From NCBI GenBank assembly GCA_964023205.1, contig OZ026848.1, positions 32,041,912 to 32,105,911 of the forward strand: a stretch of 64,000 nt of DNA. The letters are read 5' to 3'. The notes below the pieces were generated by a model. That model saw only the letters and a list, made by a program, of their open reading frames with translations, ran no database searches and was not told the DNA's origin. The stretch is from Lutraria lutraria. Its lineage: Eukaryota; Mollusca; Bivalvia; Venerida; Mactridae. The translations under genes and the position numbers were made by a program. Shown here piece after piece: positions 12,801 through 20,539 of the stretch. Position 1 is the stretch's first letter, and each line of letters opens with the position of its first letter.

Positions 12801-14330
12801 TTTGTACTCCCCCAGCCTGCTTCACAGGTACATGTATAATGTTCACCACCATCATTAGTATAACATGTTCCATGTACACAAGGTAAAGTCACCTGAAATA
12901 CCATATAGTGAATTATAACATTCTATAAAACCGAACATTAAGTTATTTGATATTTCATATCTGCTATTGTTTGAAGAGTGTGGCAAATATTCAAAGCAGT
13001 TATAAAAGGCATTACTTTTCAGTATCACACGGGGAGTTTAACCTATCTTTTGAACTTCCGGCCAGTCTCTACTTCCGGTCTGTCTCTACTTCCGTCACCT
13101 CTTGTTTCACAACATCAGGCATTGGTTCTAGAGTTCTAATACTTACAAATAGTTTATCATCGTATTCTTACCGTGCAATCTGAAATTCATAAAATATATT
13201 AATTCACTAATGTCTGTTACACTGAACATGATTTTATATATTTCATATACAATGTACCGGAAGTGCTAATATCTTATATACAATGTACCGGAAGTGCTAA
13301 TATTTTATATACAATGTACCGGAAATGCTAATATTTTATATACAATGTACTGGATGTGCTAATATTTTATATACAATGTACCGGATGTGCTAATATTTTA
13401 TATACAATGTACCGGAAGTGCTAATATTTTATACACAATGTACCGGAAATGCTAATATTTTAAATACAATGTACCGGATGTGCTAATATTTTATATAAAA
13501 TGTACCGGAATTGAAATTTATAAGATTAAGTTCACAGTGTTGTATTTTGTCAACTTTTGTCAAATCATCTTACTTATCGCCAAACCTTCAGATTTAGGAA
13601 TGGAAATATCGATTTTTAATCACAATGATACATATAATAGCGTTAGTAACGTGTTGTAATCATATTTAAAAGTCCACGAATTATATTACTAAAAACAGAA
13701 TTTGTTTGTAGTAAACTATACCCTGGTACTGACTATCAACACTGAATGGTGTACATTTATGATCGTATATGTTACACATAATACAAATACTTACATCTAC
13801 AACCGCCACAGCCTCCAGATAAAACCCTGGTCACTGTAATATAAAATATAACCATTGTCTGTTCTTCGTCGGAACCAATACGTACTTATGTCGATACGTT
13901 AGTTTTAAATTTCAGTCTGACATGATGCAAGAAGTAGCTCTTTTCGTTACGAAGGGAAGCAACTCGTACAATAAATAATATACGTGCATATTTTAAAAAT
14001 CTTCATAACTTCTATCCGATTATTGTTCTACTCGTTTTCTTTTCGTAACTGAGTGTAATAAAATACTCTTTTATAATTAGTATTGACCAAAATTAAGTTT
14101 AGTATCATAGAATTAAAACTTGTTTTCAGTAATCTGAAATTATTTAATCCAGAGGCATGGATCATCTATGTATCTGCTTAAACTAACTAAATTTTTAGTT
14201 CAATTTATCAACATGATATCAACCTGGCTATTTATATTTCCCGTCATGCGTAGTGATTTAGTAAAGACGTGGATTTAAACTTACCTAACATAGAAAACAG
14301 ATAAAAAGTTAGCCATATATTCACAAACAT
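240..14330 (-). CDS. Secreted EGF-repeat / von Willebrand factor A domain protein (21 exons)
   Basis: Exons, 5' to 3' on the minus strand: 14330-14285, 13833-13795, 13179-13172, 12892-12787, 11890-11771, 11302-11192, 10335-10225, 9408-9289, 9042-8932, 8199-8080, 7841-7731, 6947-6828, 6577-6467, 5584-5465, 5048-4938, 4807-4688, 4448-4338, 3461-3345, 2939-2533, 1364-1196, 835-240. Every junction is AG/GT and phase-compatible. The sum is 2985 nt, 994 codons plus stop. Approximate layout: signal peptide (about 1-16), short Cys-rich linker, 15 EGF-like domains (about 30-604), vWA1 (605-796), vWA2 (797-994), ending ADCSQFS. No transmembrane segment or GPI tail is seen, so it is probably an extracellular matrix or secreted adhesion protein. 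EGF plus vWA resembles matrilins and several molluscan matrix proteins, but I do not recognise a specific orthologue. Exons 5-18 are symmetric phase 1-1, so any of them could be skipped without a frameshift. The exact start and the microexon are inferred without transcript data. Confidence 0.85.
1196..1364 (-). CDS. vWA domain 1, C-terminal part
   Basis: 169 nt, phase 0 to 1. [17 protein letters not shown] is the last core strand of the vWA fold, followed by [20 protein letters not shown] and FGCD. Acceptor TTGCAG, donor GTATGT. Confidence 0.9.
1590..1710 (-). mobile_element. tRNA-derived SINE-like fragment in the vWA1 intron
   Basis: On the minus strand, GGGTTCGAGCCC matches an RNA polymerase III B box, preceded by a tRNA-like stretch ending AGAGGGTCGTG. 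No intact cloverleaf or CCA context supports a working tRNA, so a SINE head is likelier. Confidence 0.45.
1755..2290. repeat. Diverged tandem repeat of about 150 bp, 3-4 copies
   Basis: Landmarks such as CCAAATTATTTCAAAATC near 1759 and CCAAGTTATTTCAAAATC near 1909 recur at about 150-bp steps, with weaker copies near 2056 and 2209. Each is followed by GATA.(A)GCCCGGGCAAGG-like and GTGTGATCTTGAC-like motifs. It lies in the intron between the two vWA1 exons and resembles a dispersed repeat common in molluscan DNA. Confidence 0.6.
2533..2939 (-). CDS. vWA domain 1, N-terminal part
   Basis: 407 nt, phase 1 to 0. [20 protein letters not shown] opens the Rossmann-like vWA fold with MIDAS motif DxSxS. 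TYTGKML supplies the conserved Thr and VVLLTDG the third MIDAS Asp, so the metal site looks complete. The domain continues after the 1168-bp intron. Confidence 0.9.
3345..3461 (-). CDS. EGF15, type C exon
   Basis: 117 nt, phase 1-1. [14 protein letters not shown], then [10 protein letters not shown] and [13 protein letters not shown]. It has the same DCS start and GW(T/M)G motif but is clearly older than the A and B copies. Acceptor TTTGAG is weak and donor is GTTAGT. Confidence 0.82.
4338..4448 (-). CDS. EGF14, type B exon
   Basis: 111 nt. [10 protein letters not shown] and [13 protein letters not shown]. Acceptor TTTTAG. Nearly identical to EGF12, which suggests the last two blocks duplicated recently. 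Confidence 0.9.
   Translation of the reverse strand: MVPCIVKMEERVPISTEGRLINVHVPKGGWVMIVSM
4688..4807 (-). CDS. EGF13, type A exon
   Basis: 120 nt. CKNGGQC and [13 protein letters not shown]. Acceptor TTACAG, donor GTAAAC. It belongs to the most compact block: no E1 fossil is visible beside it. Confidence 0.9.
4938..5048 (-). CDS. EGF12, type B exon
   Basis: 111 nt. [11 protein letters not shown] and [13 protein letters not shown]. Six cysteines intact. Separated from EGF13 by only about 130 bp. Confidence 0.9.
   Translation of the reverse strand: MVLCIVKMEELVTISTEGCLINVHVLKGGWVMIVSM
5465..5584 (-). CDS. EGF11, type A exon
   Basis: 120 nt. [11 protein letters not shown] (A to S) and [13 protein letters not shown]. 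Acceptor TTACAG, donor GTAAGA. It lacks an in-frame ATG, so it is easy to miss by ORF calling. Confidence 0.88.
6150..6242 (-). pseudogene. Fossil E1 EGF exon (block of EGF10/11)
   Basis: Plus-strand text ACGATCTTAACAAC, AATCACAG and ACTTCCCCCAACCT aligns with the functional exon at 12787-12892 and its intron flank. The donor (CTTACC on plus) is now CTTAAC and the reading frame is broken. Confidence 0.7.
6467..6577 (-). CDS. EGF10, type B exon
   Basis: 111 nt. [10 protein letters not shown] and [13 protein letters not shown]. Donor GTAAGT. Six cysteines intact. Confidence 0.9.
   Translation of the reverse strand: MVPCIVKMEEHATISTEGRLINVHVLTDGWVMIVSM
6828..6947 (-). CDS. EGF9, type A exon
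   Basis: 120 nt. [15 protein letters not shown] and [14 protein letters not shown] to V near the end is private to this copy. Six cysteines intact. Confidence 0.88.
7430..7495 (-). pseudogene. Fossil E1 EGF exon, shortened
   Basis: TTTGTATTTCCCCAACCTG recalls TTTGTACTCCCCCAGCCTG of the functional exon, followed by a CATAGTATGTG tail also seen after the 6.15-kb fossil. Internally deleted; recognised mainly by position and flanks. Confidence 0.5.
7731..7841 (-). CDS. EGF8, type B exon
   Basis: 111 nt. [10 protein letters not shown] (Q to H) and [13 protein letters not shown]. Acceptor TTGAAG rather than the usual TGTAG or TTACAG. Confidence 0.88.
8080..8199 (-). CDS. EGF7, type A exon
   Basis: 120 nt. 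CKNGGQC and [13 protein letters not shown]. The exon ends GCTG before GTAATT, a weaker donor than that of most sister exons. Confidence 0.9.
8668..8765 (-). pseudogene. Fossil E1 EGF exon (block of EGF7/6)
   Basis: Shares TATCACAGTTTGTACT and the TCACCACCATCATT stretch with the functional exon. On the minus strand it reads [14 protein letters not shown] and then shifts frame; two cysteines and the GT donor are lost. Confidence 0.75.
8932..9042 (-). CDS. EGF6, type B exon
   Basis: 111 nt. [35 protein letters not shown]. Donor GTAAGT. Six cysteines intact. Confidence 0.9.
9289..9408 (-). CDS. EGF5, type A exon
   Basis: 120 nt. [15 protein letters not shown] and [13 protein letters not shown]. 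Acceptor TTACAG, donor GTAAAA. Six cysteines intact. Confidence 0.9.
9981..10066 (-). pseudogene. Fossil E1 EGF exon (block of EGF5/4)
   Basis: Shares TATCACAGTTTGTACTTC with the 8.67-kb fossil, followed by a deleted version of the exon. It ends TCACTATTATCAT where the functional copy has TCACCACCATCAT. The donor is destroyed. Confidence 0.7.
10225..10335 (-). CDS. EGF4, type B exon whose partner A exon is missing
   Basis: 111 nt. [12 protein letters not shown] (H replaces Y) and [13 protein letters not shown]. Two B exons are consecutive here because the block between 10336 and 11191 has no A exon, only A-flanking intron sequence near 10.93 kb. Confidence 0.9.
   Translation of the reverse strand: MVPCIVKMEERVPISTEGLLINVHVLKGGWVMIVSM
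10336..11191 (-). other. EGF block that lost its A exon
   Basis: Near 10.93-10.99 kb lies the intron flank that precedes every A exon on the plus strand (antisense: ACAAGCACAAACTTATTGA, then CATAAGTTGATCTGAA). It runs into TTCGTATTTAAGG and block-downstream sequence without any exon, consistent with a deletion. Confidence 0.6.
11192..11302 (-). CDS. EGF3, type B exon
   Basis: 111 nt, phase 1-1. [18 protein letters not shown], then [13 protein letters not shown]. It is the most divergent B copy (G to D before the last cysteine and Y to H near the end). Spacing C-x3-C-x5-C-x10-C-x-C-x8-C. Confidence 0.9.
   Translation of the reverse strand: MVLCIVKMEEHVTISTEGHLINVHVLTDGWMMIVSM
11477..11722. 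mobile_element. Insertion of about 245 bp in an EGF intron
   Basis: Sister introns read AAACACAAAG...ATCATAAGTT without interruption. Here AAACACAG is followed by about 245 bp of unrelated sequence before GATAAGTTAATCTGGA resumes. No clear terminal repeats are seen, so its class is unknown. Confidence 0.45.
11771..11890 (-). CDS. EGF2, type A exon
   Basis: 120 nt, phase 1-1. Begins DCSNSAIHC, then MNGGQC (M where the other A exons have K), ends [10 protein letters not shown]. Spacing C-x6-C-x5-C-x10-C-x-C-x8-C. Its downstream intron carries an insertion of about 245 bp absent from sister units. Confidence 0.9.
12515..12599. repeat. Inverted repeat, 26-bp arms
   Basis: Left arm 12515-12540 and right arm 12574-12599 are complementary with two mismatches (core CTTTGTAAATAAG / CTTATTTACAAAG), separated by 33 bp. 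It lies in the intron between EGF1 and EGF2 and may be the remnant of a foldback element. Confidence 0.75.
12787..12892 (-). CDS. Exon 4: EGF1 (type E1)
   Basis: 106 nt, phase 0 to 1, encoding [16 protein letters not shown], then a CTC pair and GWGSTNC. Cysteine order with the microexon is C-x5-C-x4-C, then C-x-C-x8-C, a complete six-cysteine EGF module. It is the only functional member of the E1 class; decayed relatives lie near 6.15, 7.43, 8.67 and 9.98 kb. Confidence 0.85.
13172..13179 (-). CDS. Exon 3: 8-nt microexon carrying the first Cys of EGF1
   Basis: The 8 bases ATTGCACG sit between TTTCAG and GTAAGA. The exon converts phase 1 (end of exon 2) to phase 0 (start of exon 4) and yields R-Y-C-T before VTLPC. 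Without it, joining exon 2 to exon 4 shifts the frame and reaches a TAA after about a dozen codons, and EGF1 lacks its first cysteine. This makes the microexon necessary for the model, though it has not been seen in a transcript. Confidence 0.65.
13245..13512. repeat. 31-bp minisatellite, 9 copies
   Basis: ACAATGTACC recurs at 13249, 13280, 13311, 13342, 13373, 13404, 13435 and 13466, with a degenerate ninth copy at 13497, exactly 31 bp apart. Units contain CCGGAAGTGCTAATATT. It lies in the intron between exon 2 and the microexon. Confidence 0.95.
13795..13833 (-). CDS. Exon 2: Gly/Cys-rich linker after the signal peptide
   Basis: 39 nt between acceptor TTACAG and donor GTAAGT, phase 1 to 1. 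With the split codon it encodes [13 protein letters not shown]. It probably contains the end of the signal peptide and the mature N-terminus. The CGGC pair could form a disulfide or pair with another chain; that is inference. Confidence 0.7.
14285..14330 (-). CDS. Exon 1: start codon and signal peptide
   Basis: Reads [15 protein letters not shown] plus one base (phase 1), then the strong donor GTAAGT. It is short, hydrophobic and lacks charge, so it fits a signal peptide core. A TATA box lies about 100 bp upstream. The first ATG of this frame after the TATA box was chosen as the start. Confidence 0.75.
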
Positions 14331-14428
14331 ATTTATTCACTTTTTGTCTTGTTGATAATTTCTTAAAACATTCGTACAAGTAACACAATGCCTATTTCAC
14401 TAACCAAGTGTCTGTGTTACAAATCGCA

Positions 14429-14436
14429 CTTTTATA
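14429..14436 (-). promoter_or_regulatory. TATA box of the EGF/vWA gene
   Basis: TATAAAAG on the minus strand, about 100 bp upstream of the proposed ATG. With the usual 25-30 bp spacing, transcription would start near 14400 and leave a 5'UTR of about 70 nt. Confidence 0.55.
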
Positions 14437-14439
14437 TAA

Positions 14440-15610
14440 TACCGCTATCACTTTAGGGAAATACCCAAGTACCTAGTGAATTCTATAAATAGAATTTCTT
14501 GATAATCAAATAATGAACGCAGATCGATAAACAAAAACTACATGTAGTAAAATCTTATTGGTCAATGCCATTCGGTATGAAATATGTAAACTAATGCTCA
14601 ATTGAAAATAAAACGGTAAGATTAAAGACAAACACGTTTTATCTATTGATTTTACTGGTTATATTGATATGTCGCCTGTATGACGAATAATTAATACAGC
14701 AATATTGTACGTCGAGTGTTTGTCTATAGTAACATTTTTCCAGACAATAATTATAAGTTCAAGTATTATATTTTGTTATAATTTGATATTTGTCCATTCC
14801 GTTTATACCATTTAGTGTACGCATCACATGATAGTCGGTATATACACGAATATAGTCTGAGTTCAAGATAAATACAAATTGTTGCTTCGATATATAAACA
14901 TATTCTAGCTGATGAACGTTTCTGTATAAATGATATACATTAGGTTTTGAACACAGGTAGGACATATGAAATGTTTTTAAACATAATTTGTCCATTCACT
15001 CGGGCGCAATCCTCATTTTATTTAGAAATAAACTTTGAAAATTCAACATGTTAGATTTTACTATATGCCTGACCGTGATTGCCTATAAGTTGCTATTTAC
15101 AATGGAAACTTATCATTACGAACAGGATATTAAATCTCGTATATAAATTCCCAGTCGCTTGGAATCAATACAAAATGTATACATTAACTTCCTATTTCAT
15201 TTCGCAGTAGTAAATGGTATGTATAACTACAAGTAACAATACCTTATTATATCTCGTCCATTTATCTAAATATTAAGCACTACTTTCATAAAGAAAGTCA
15301 ACAATAGTGTTCTATTACGCTCAAACCATGAGTGTTATAATTATTACCGATAGCGAACTATCGCACCGCATATCCTGTTAACCAATCCTAAACGTGCACC
15401 TTAAATAACTGCCAATTTTAATACTTTGAAAGAATACGTCTCTTTTATTTCAGGAATATTTCGATTTTTCCAACTATAAGTATAATTATGTAATTAAAAC
15501 TAAAAGCAATGTTATTTAGTACATTTTACAGTGGTATGGAGAACATGGCGTTTTCATTCTGTAGCTAGGTTATGAAGTAATATCAGTCTCGTGTATTGTA
15601 CGTTAATTTA
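14440..15610. other. Intergenic, no gene seen
   Basis: AT-rich sequence upstream of the EGF/vWA promoter, ending at the 42-bp array. Short open frames such as 14759-14995 have no recognisable motif or splice context. Confidence 0.5.
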
Positions 15611-15612
15611 TC

Positions 15613-18100
15613 ATGGACCTCTTCATACATCTCTCTATTCAGGACTTTACTACCATGGACCTCTTCATACATCTCTCTATTCAGGACTTTACTACTATGG
15701 ACCTCTTCATACATCTCTCTATTCAGGACTTTACTACTATGAACCTCTTCATACCTCTCTCTATTCAGGACTTTACTACTATGGACCTCTTCATACATCT
15801 CTCTATTCAGGACTTTACTACTATGGACCTCTTCATACATCTCTCTATTCAGGACTTTACTACTATGGACCTCTTCATACATCTCTCTATTCAGGACTTT
15901 ACTACTATGGACCTCTTCATACATCTCTCTATTCAGGACTTTACTACCATGGACCTCTTCATACATCTCTCTATTCAGGACTTTACTACTATGGACCTCT
16001 TCATACATCTCCCTATTCAGGACTTTACTACTATGAATCTCTTCATACATCTCTCTATTCAGGACTTTACTACTATGGACCTCTTCATACCTCTCTCTAT
16101 TCAGGACTTTACTACCATGGACCTCTTCATACATCTCTCTATTCCGGACTTTACTACTATGGACCTCTTCATACATCTCTCTATTCAGGATTTTACTACC
16201 ATGGACCTCTTCATACATCTCTCTATTCCGGACTTTACTACTATGGACCTCTTCATACATCTCTCTATTCAGGATTTTACTACTATGGACCTCTTCATAC
16301 ATCTCTCTATTCCGGACTTTACTACTATGGACCTCTTCATACATCTCTCTATTCAGGACTTTACTACTATGGACCTCTTCATACATCTCTCTATTCAGGA
16401 CTTTACTACTATGAATCTCTTCATACCTCTCTCTATTCAGGACTTTACTACTATGGACCTCTTCATACATCTCTCTATTCAGGATTTTACTACTATGGAC
16501 CTCTTCATATCTCTCTCTATTCAGGACTTTACTACCATGGACCTCTTCATACATCTCTCTATTCAGGACTTTACTACTATGAACCTCTTCATACATCTCT
16601 CTATTCAGGATTTTACTACCATGGACCTCTTCATACATCTCTCTATTCAGGACTTTACTACTATGGACCTCTTCATACATCTCTCTATTCAGGATTTTAC
16701 TACCATGGACCTCTTCATACATCTCTCTATTCAGGACTTTACTACTATGGGCCTCTTCATACATCTCTCTATTCAGGACTTTACTACTATGGGCCTCTTC
16801 ATACATCTCTCTATTCAGGATTTTACTACCATGGACCTCTTCATACATCTCTCTATTTAGGACTTTACTACTATGGACCTCTTCATACATCTCTCTATTC
16901 AGGATTTTACTACCATGGACCTCTTCATACATCTCTCTATTCAGGACTTTACTACTATGGGCCTCTTCATACATCTCTCTATTCAGGACTTTACTACCAT
17001 GGACCTCTTCATACCTCTCTCTATTTAGGACTTTACTACTATGGACCTCTTCATACATCTCTCTATTCAGGATTCTACTACCATTGACCTCTTCATACCT
17101 CTCTCTATTCAGGACTTTACTACTATGGACCTCTTCATACATCTCTCTATTCAGGATTTTACTACCATGGACCTCTTCATACATCTCTCTATTCAGGATT
17201 TTACTACTATGGGCCTCTTCATACATCTCTCTATTCAGGATTTTACTACCATGGACCTCTTCATACATCTCTCTATTCAGGACTTTACTACTATTGACCT
17301 CTTCATACATCTCTCTATTCAGGATTTTACTACCATTGACCTCTTCATACCTCTCTCTATTCAGGACTTTACTACTATGGGCCTCTTCATACATCTCTCT
17401 ATTCAGGACTTTACTACCATGGACCTCTTCATACCTCTCTCTATTCAGGACTTTACTACTATGGACCTCTTCATACATCTCTCTATTCAGGACTTTACTA
17501 CTATGGGCCTCTTCATACCGCTCTCTATTCAGGACTTTACTACTATGGACCTCTTCATACATCTCTCTATTCAGGACTTTACTACTATGGACCTCTTCAT
17601 ACCTCTCTCTATTCAGGACTTTACTACTATGGACCTCTTCATACATCTCTCTATTCAGGACTTTACTACTATGGACCTCTTCATACATCTCTCTATTCAG
17701 GACTTTACTACTATGGACCTCTTCATACATCTCTCTATTCAGGACTTTACTACTATGGACCTCTTCATACATCTCTCTATTCAGGACTTTACTACTATGG
17801 ACCTCTTCATACATCTCTCTATTCAGGACTTTACTACCATGGACCTCTTCATACATCTCTCTATTCAGGACTTTACTACCATGGACCTCTTCATACATCT
17901 CTCTATTCAGGATTTTACTACTATGGACCTCTTCATACATCTCTCTATTCAGGACTTTACTACCATGGACCTCTTCATACATCTCTCTATTCAGGACTTT
18001 ACTACCATGGACCTTTTCATACATCTCTCTATTCCGGACTTTACTACCATGGACCTCTTCATACATCTCTCTATTCCGGACTTTACTACCATGGACCCCT
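15613..18100. repeat. 42-bp minisatellite, 59 copies
   Basis: The unit begins ATGGACCTCTTCATACAT and continues CTCTCTATTCAGGACTTTACTACC/T. From 15613 to 18091 is 2478 bp, exactly 59 x 42, so there is no net indel. Because 42 is divisible by three, frames stay open on both strands (827 aa on minus as MYEEVHSSKVLNRE repeats; several on plus). Variable sites (ACC/ACT, GAC/GAT, CAG/CCG, ACAT/ACCT, GGAC/GGGC) change amino acids in every frame rather than favouring synonymous positions. No promoter, signal peptide or splice context is evident. A repetitive protein is possible but unlikely. Confidence 0.95.
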
Positions 18101-19670
18101 CTAAATCATCGGAATATAACCAATTTGTCGATTCTTGTTTTATCAATAGATAAAACTTTGTAATCCAAAATCTCACTGATCCGGACAGGTTCAAATAAGA
18201 GTTATGAACATGTTTTATTCAATGATAAGATACTTAGTACTCTATAACGAACTCTGTGTTTGTTCGGTGTTAAACAAAAACAATTTAACGATGATATTTA
18301 AAGCAATTGTTGTGCCTGAAGTAAATAAATAACTTAATACTGAGTTGGTTTCATCCACAAATTAAAATAAAAAAAGAAATACCGAACATCTGTCTGATAT
18401 AGAAGTGATTGTATAAATGAGTGTGTCTAGATATAGAAGTGGTCGTCTGTATGATGCTGCCTGTTGTAATATGTTGTTTTATTTTTGATAGAATGTACGA
18501 TAGAGTCTGGACAATAAATTTTTACATCAAGTCATACAAGTACGCTCGTATTAAATAGGCAGAATTTTTTCATTCATAAACATATATACTGAGTCGAATT
18601 TCTAAACGTCCACTCCTTGGTAGACCCCGAGTCAATGAATCAATTAAATGTAGTATATTTCATAATACTTACAATCAATATACACTAAGAATTTCAGCAT
18701 TCCAAGTGTATGTTGGATTAATTACAGTGTATACATGTATTAAAGTTCGGCGGTTTATCTATCGAGTGCAGTCAATGGTATCCAAGCGTCGATTTGCACG
18801 TGCGTTCCGTGCTTCTAGGGCACTTACTAGTGGCTAGATTGTGTAAATTCATTGAGGTTTGCACTGCTTGAGTATAGCTTGACTTGACCATGTTTTATGA
18901 GCCATGTCGAATTTTTTTAGAATAATCCAATAAGTCAAATAGGGGATATGGATATTCGGAACAAATCTGACGGAAACATATTGATAAGATAAATGTAACA
19001 TGCTCAACAACTATATATATATACCCGGTTGATTTAGTGTAGTCTTCCATCACGGCTAAAAACATGGTCGAGCTATAGTACATGTCGTTTACATTTTCCC
19101 ACCGACTCACGCCTTCGCGAATCATTTCCTTAGGTCGGAACTTAAAGTAGTCGGTAAATAATTCATAATCGTTTGAGCAACGCGAATTAGAAAATAAAGT
19201 TTAGAAATTCAATTCTCTGTAATACCTACACAATGACAGAAAATTGTCATTTACTTAAATACCATTATCCTATTCAGTCACTATTGTTAAATAATAAGAA
19301 AGTATTGCCTGAGTGCAGGTGAGGTATAACTAATCTTTAACACTTTGGGCTTATCATTTCAGGGGACACGACTCTTACTTATACTTCAATATGGAAAATT
19401 TGGTTGTTTCCCTTTACACCACCTCCAGTCATATGACGACTCATCACGTGATAATCACACAGGTGAAAGAGTGTAAACAAAATATTATATTATACATGTG
19501 TGGTATTTATAGTTGTCAGCTTAGAACTTTTATCAAACATGAAATCTGAAAAGTATCGTGCGTCTGATCGTCCGTCCGTCCGTCTAGTCAGAGAACTTGT
19601 ACAAGCGGATTACAGTCCGATTACTTGAACTAGCGCGGAGATGTATTGGTTGTTGGTAGACAAAATATTA
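18101..19670. other. Intergenic, no gene seen
   Basis: AT-rich sequence with a few moderately GC-richer patches (about 18.78-18.83 and 19.07-19.13 kb). A (GTCC)n-like run lies near 19.57 kb. No exon-like open frame with splice sites. Confidence 0.45.
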
Positions 19671-19673
19671 TCA

Positions 19674-19734
19674 ATACTATCAATTAAAGACCTATATATA
19701 CATGTATGTATAGGTCTTTGATACTATCAATTAA
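19674..19734. repeat. Palindrome flanked by 14-bp direct repeats
   Basis: ATACTATCAATTAA at 19674-19687 and again at 19721-19734 flanks an inverted repeat (AAAGACCTATA / TATAGGTCTTT, 19686-19719). A similar but larger structure lies at 27529-27589, and a half-site TATAGGTCTTTGGTAATATC near 24216. Confidence 0.85.
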
Positions 19735-19999
19735 TGTAACCGCCTCCTGTACAACTTTTTATATAATATGTTAACATGATTGCTCAAATTTGTGTTGTAC
19801 GGTAAATAGTTACTTTATACATATCGATAATAATATTAATCTACTTGAATTTGAAGTATTATCTTCTGTTTATTAATTTGTTTGAATTTCGCATGCGAAT
19901 TGTTTACACGTCAACTTATAAATGTTGTGATCTTTTGTAAATGCATTGGATCATGTGACCAGAAACGTGTATAATTATGTTTGCGTCACAAATAAAGAA

Positions 20000-20135
20000 T
20001 ATTGAATTGAATTGTATTGTATTGTGTATTGCGTTGCGTTGTGTTGCGTTGCGTTGCGCTGCGCTGCGCATTGCGTTGCATTGCGTTGCGTTGCGTTGCG
20101 TTGCGCTGCGCTGCGTTGCATTGTATTGTATTCAT
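20000..20135. repeat. Pentanucleotide microsatellite
   Basis: Run of GTTGC, GCTGC-like and ATTGT units (TGCGTTGCGTTGCGT). The open frame across it on the minus strand (QRNATQRNAM-type) is a repeat artefact. Confidence 0.95.
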
Positions 20136-20507
20136 ATTGTACTGGTTATATAGTTGAACTATGATGATGGTTCCAAAAGTGTTCATTGCGAGATTAATCA
20201 ATCATGGTATGTCCTATCTAACATTTACATCCACATAGTACCCGTACCTGAATATATTATAGAAAATTATTTTTTCTTCAGAATTTCAGAATGAACTTTT
20301 AACATAAATTACCAAACCAAGTTATATAAACTTAGAGCATTTACACATGTACGTATTTGTGATGTTGTCAGTACGTATAATGACTGAAAAAGAAATCACC
20401 CTACTTTCAGTTTGTAATTATAGTCAAACTTGCTAACAAGGGCCATTGGAATATAAGAAAAGTGGCCTATATACGCACATTTAGCATATCTACGCACAGT
20501 TGGTCTT

Positions 20508-20537
20508 ACCAGGTAGTTGTATTTACAACTACCTGGT
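20508..20537. repeat. Near-perfect 30-bp palindrome
   Basis: ACCAGGTAGTTGTA and TACAACTACCTGGT, 14-bp perfect arms with two bases between. Flanked on both sides by TGGTCTT. Function unknown. Confidence 0.9.
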
Positions 20538-20539
20538 CT

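Noticed and set aside
15583..18066. 827-codon open frame on minus, and overlapping long frames on plus
   Set aside because: It is produced by a 42-bp tandem array. Substitutions are non-synonymous in all frames and there is no promoter, signal peptide or splice context.
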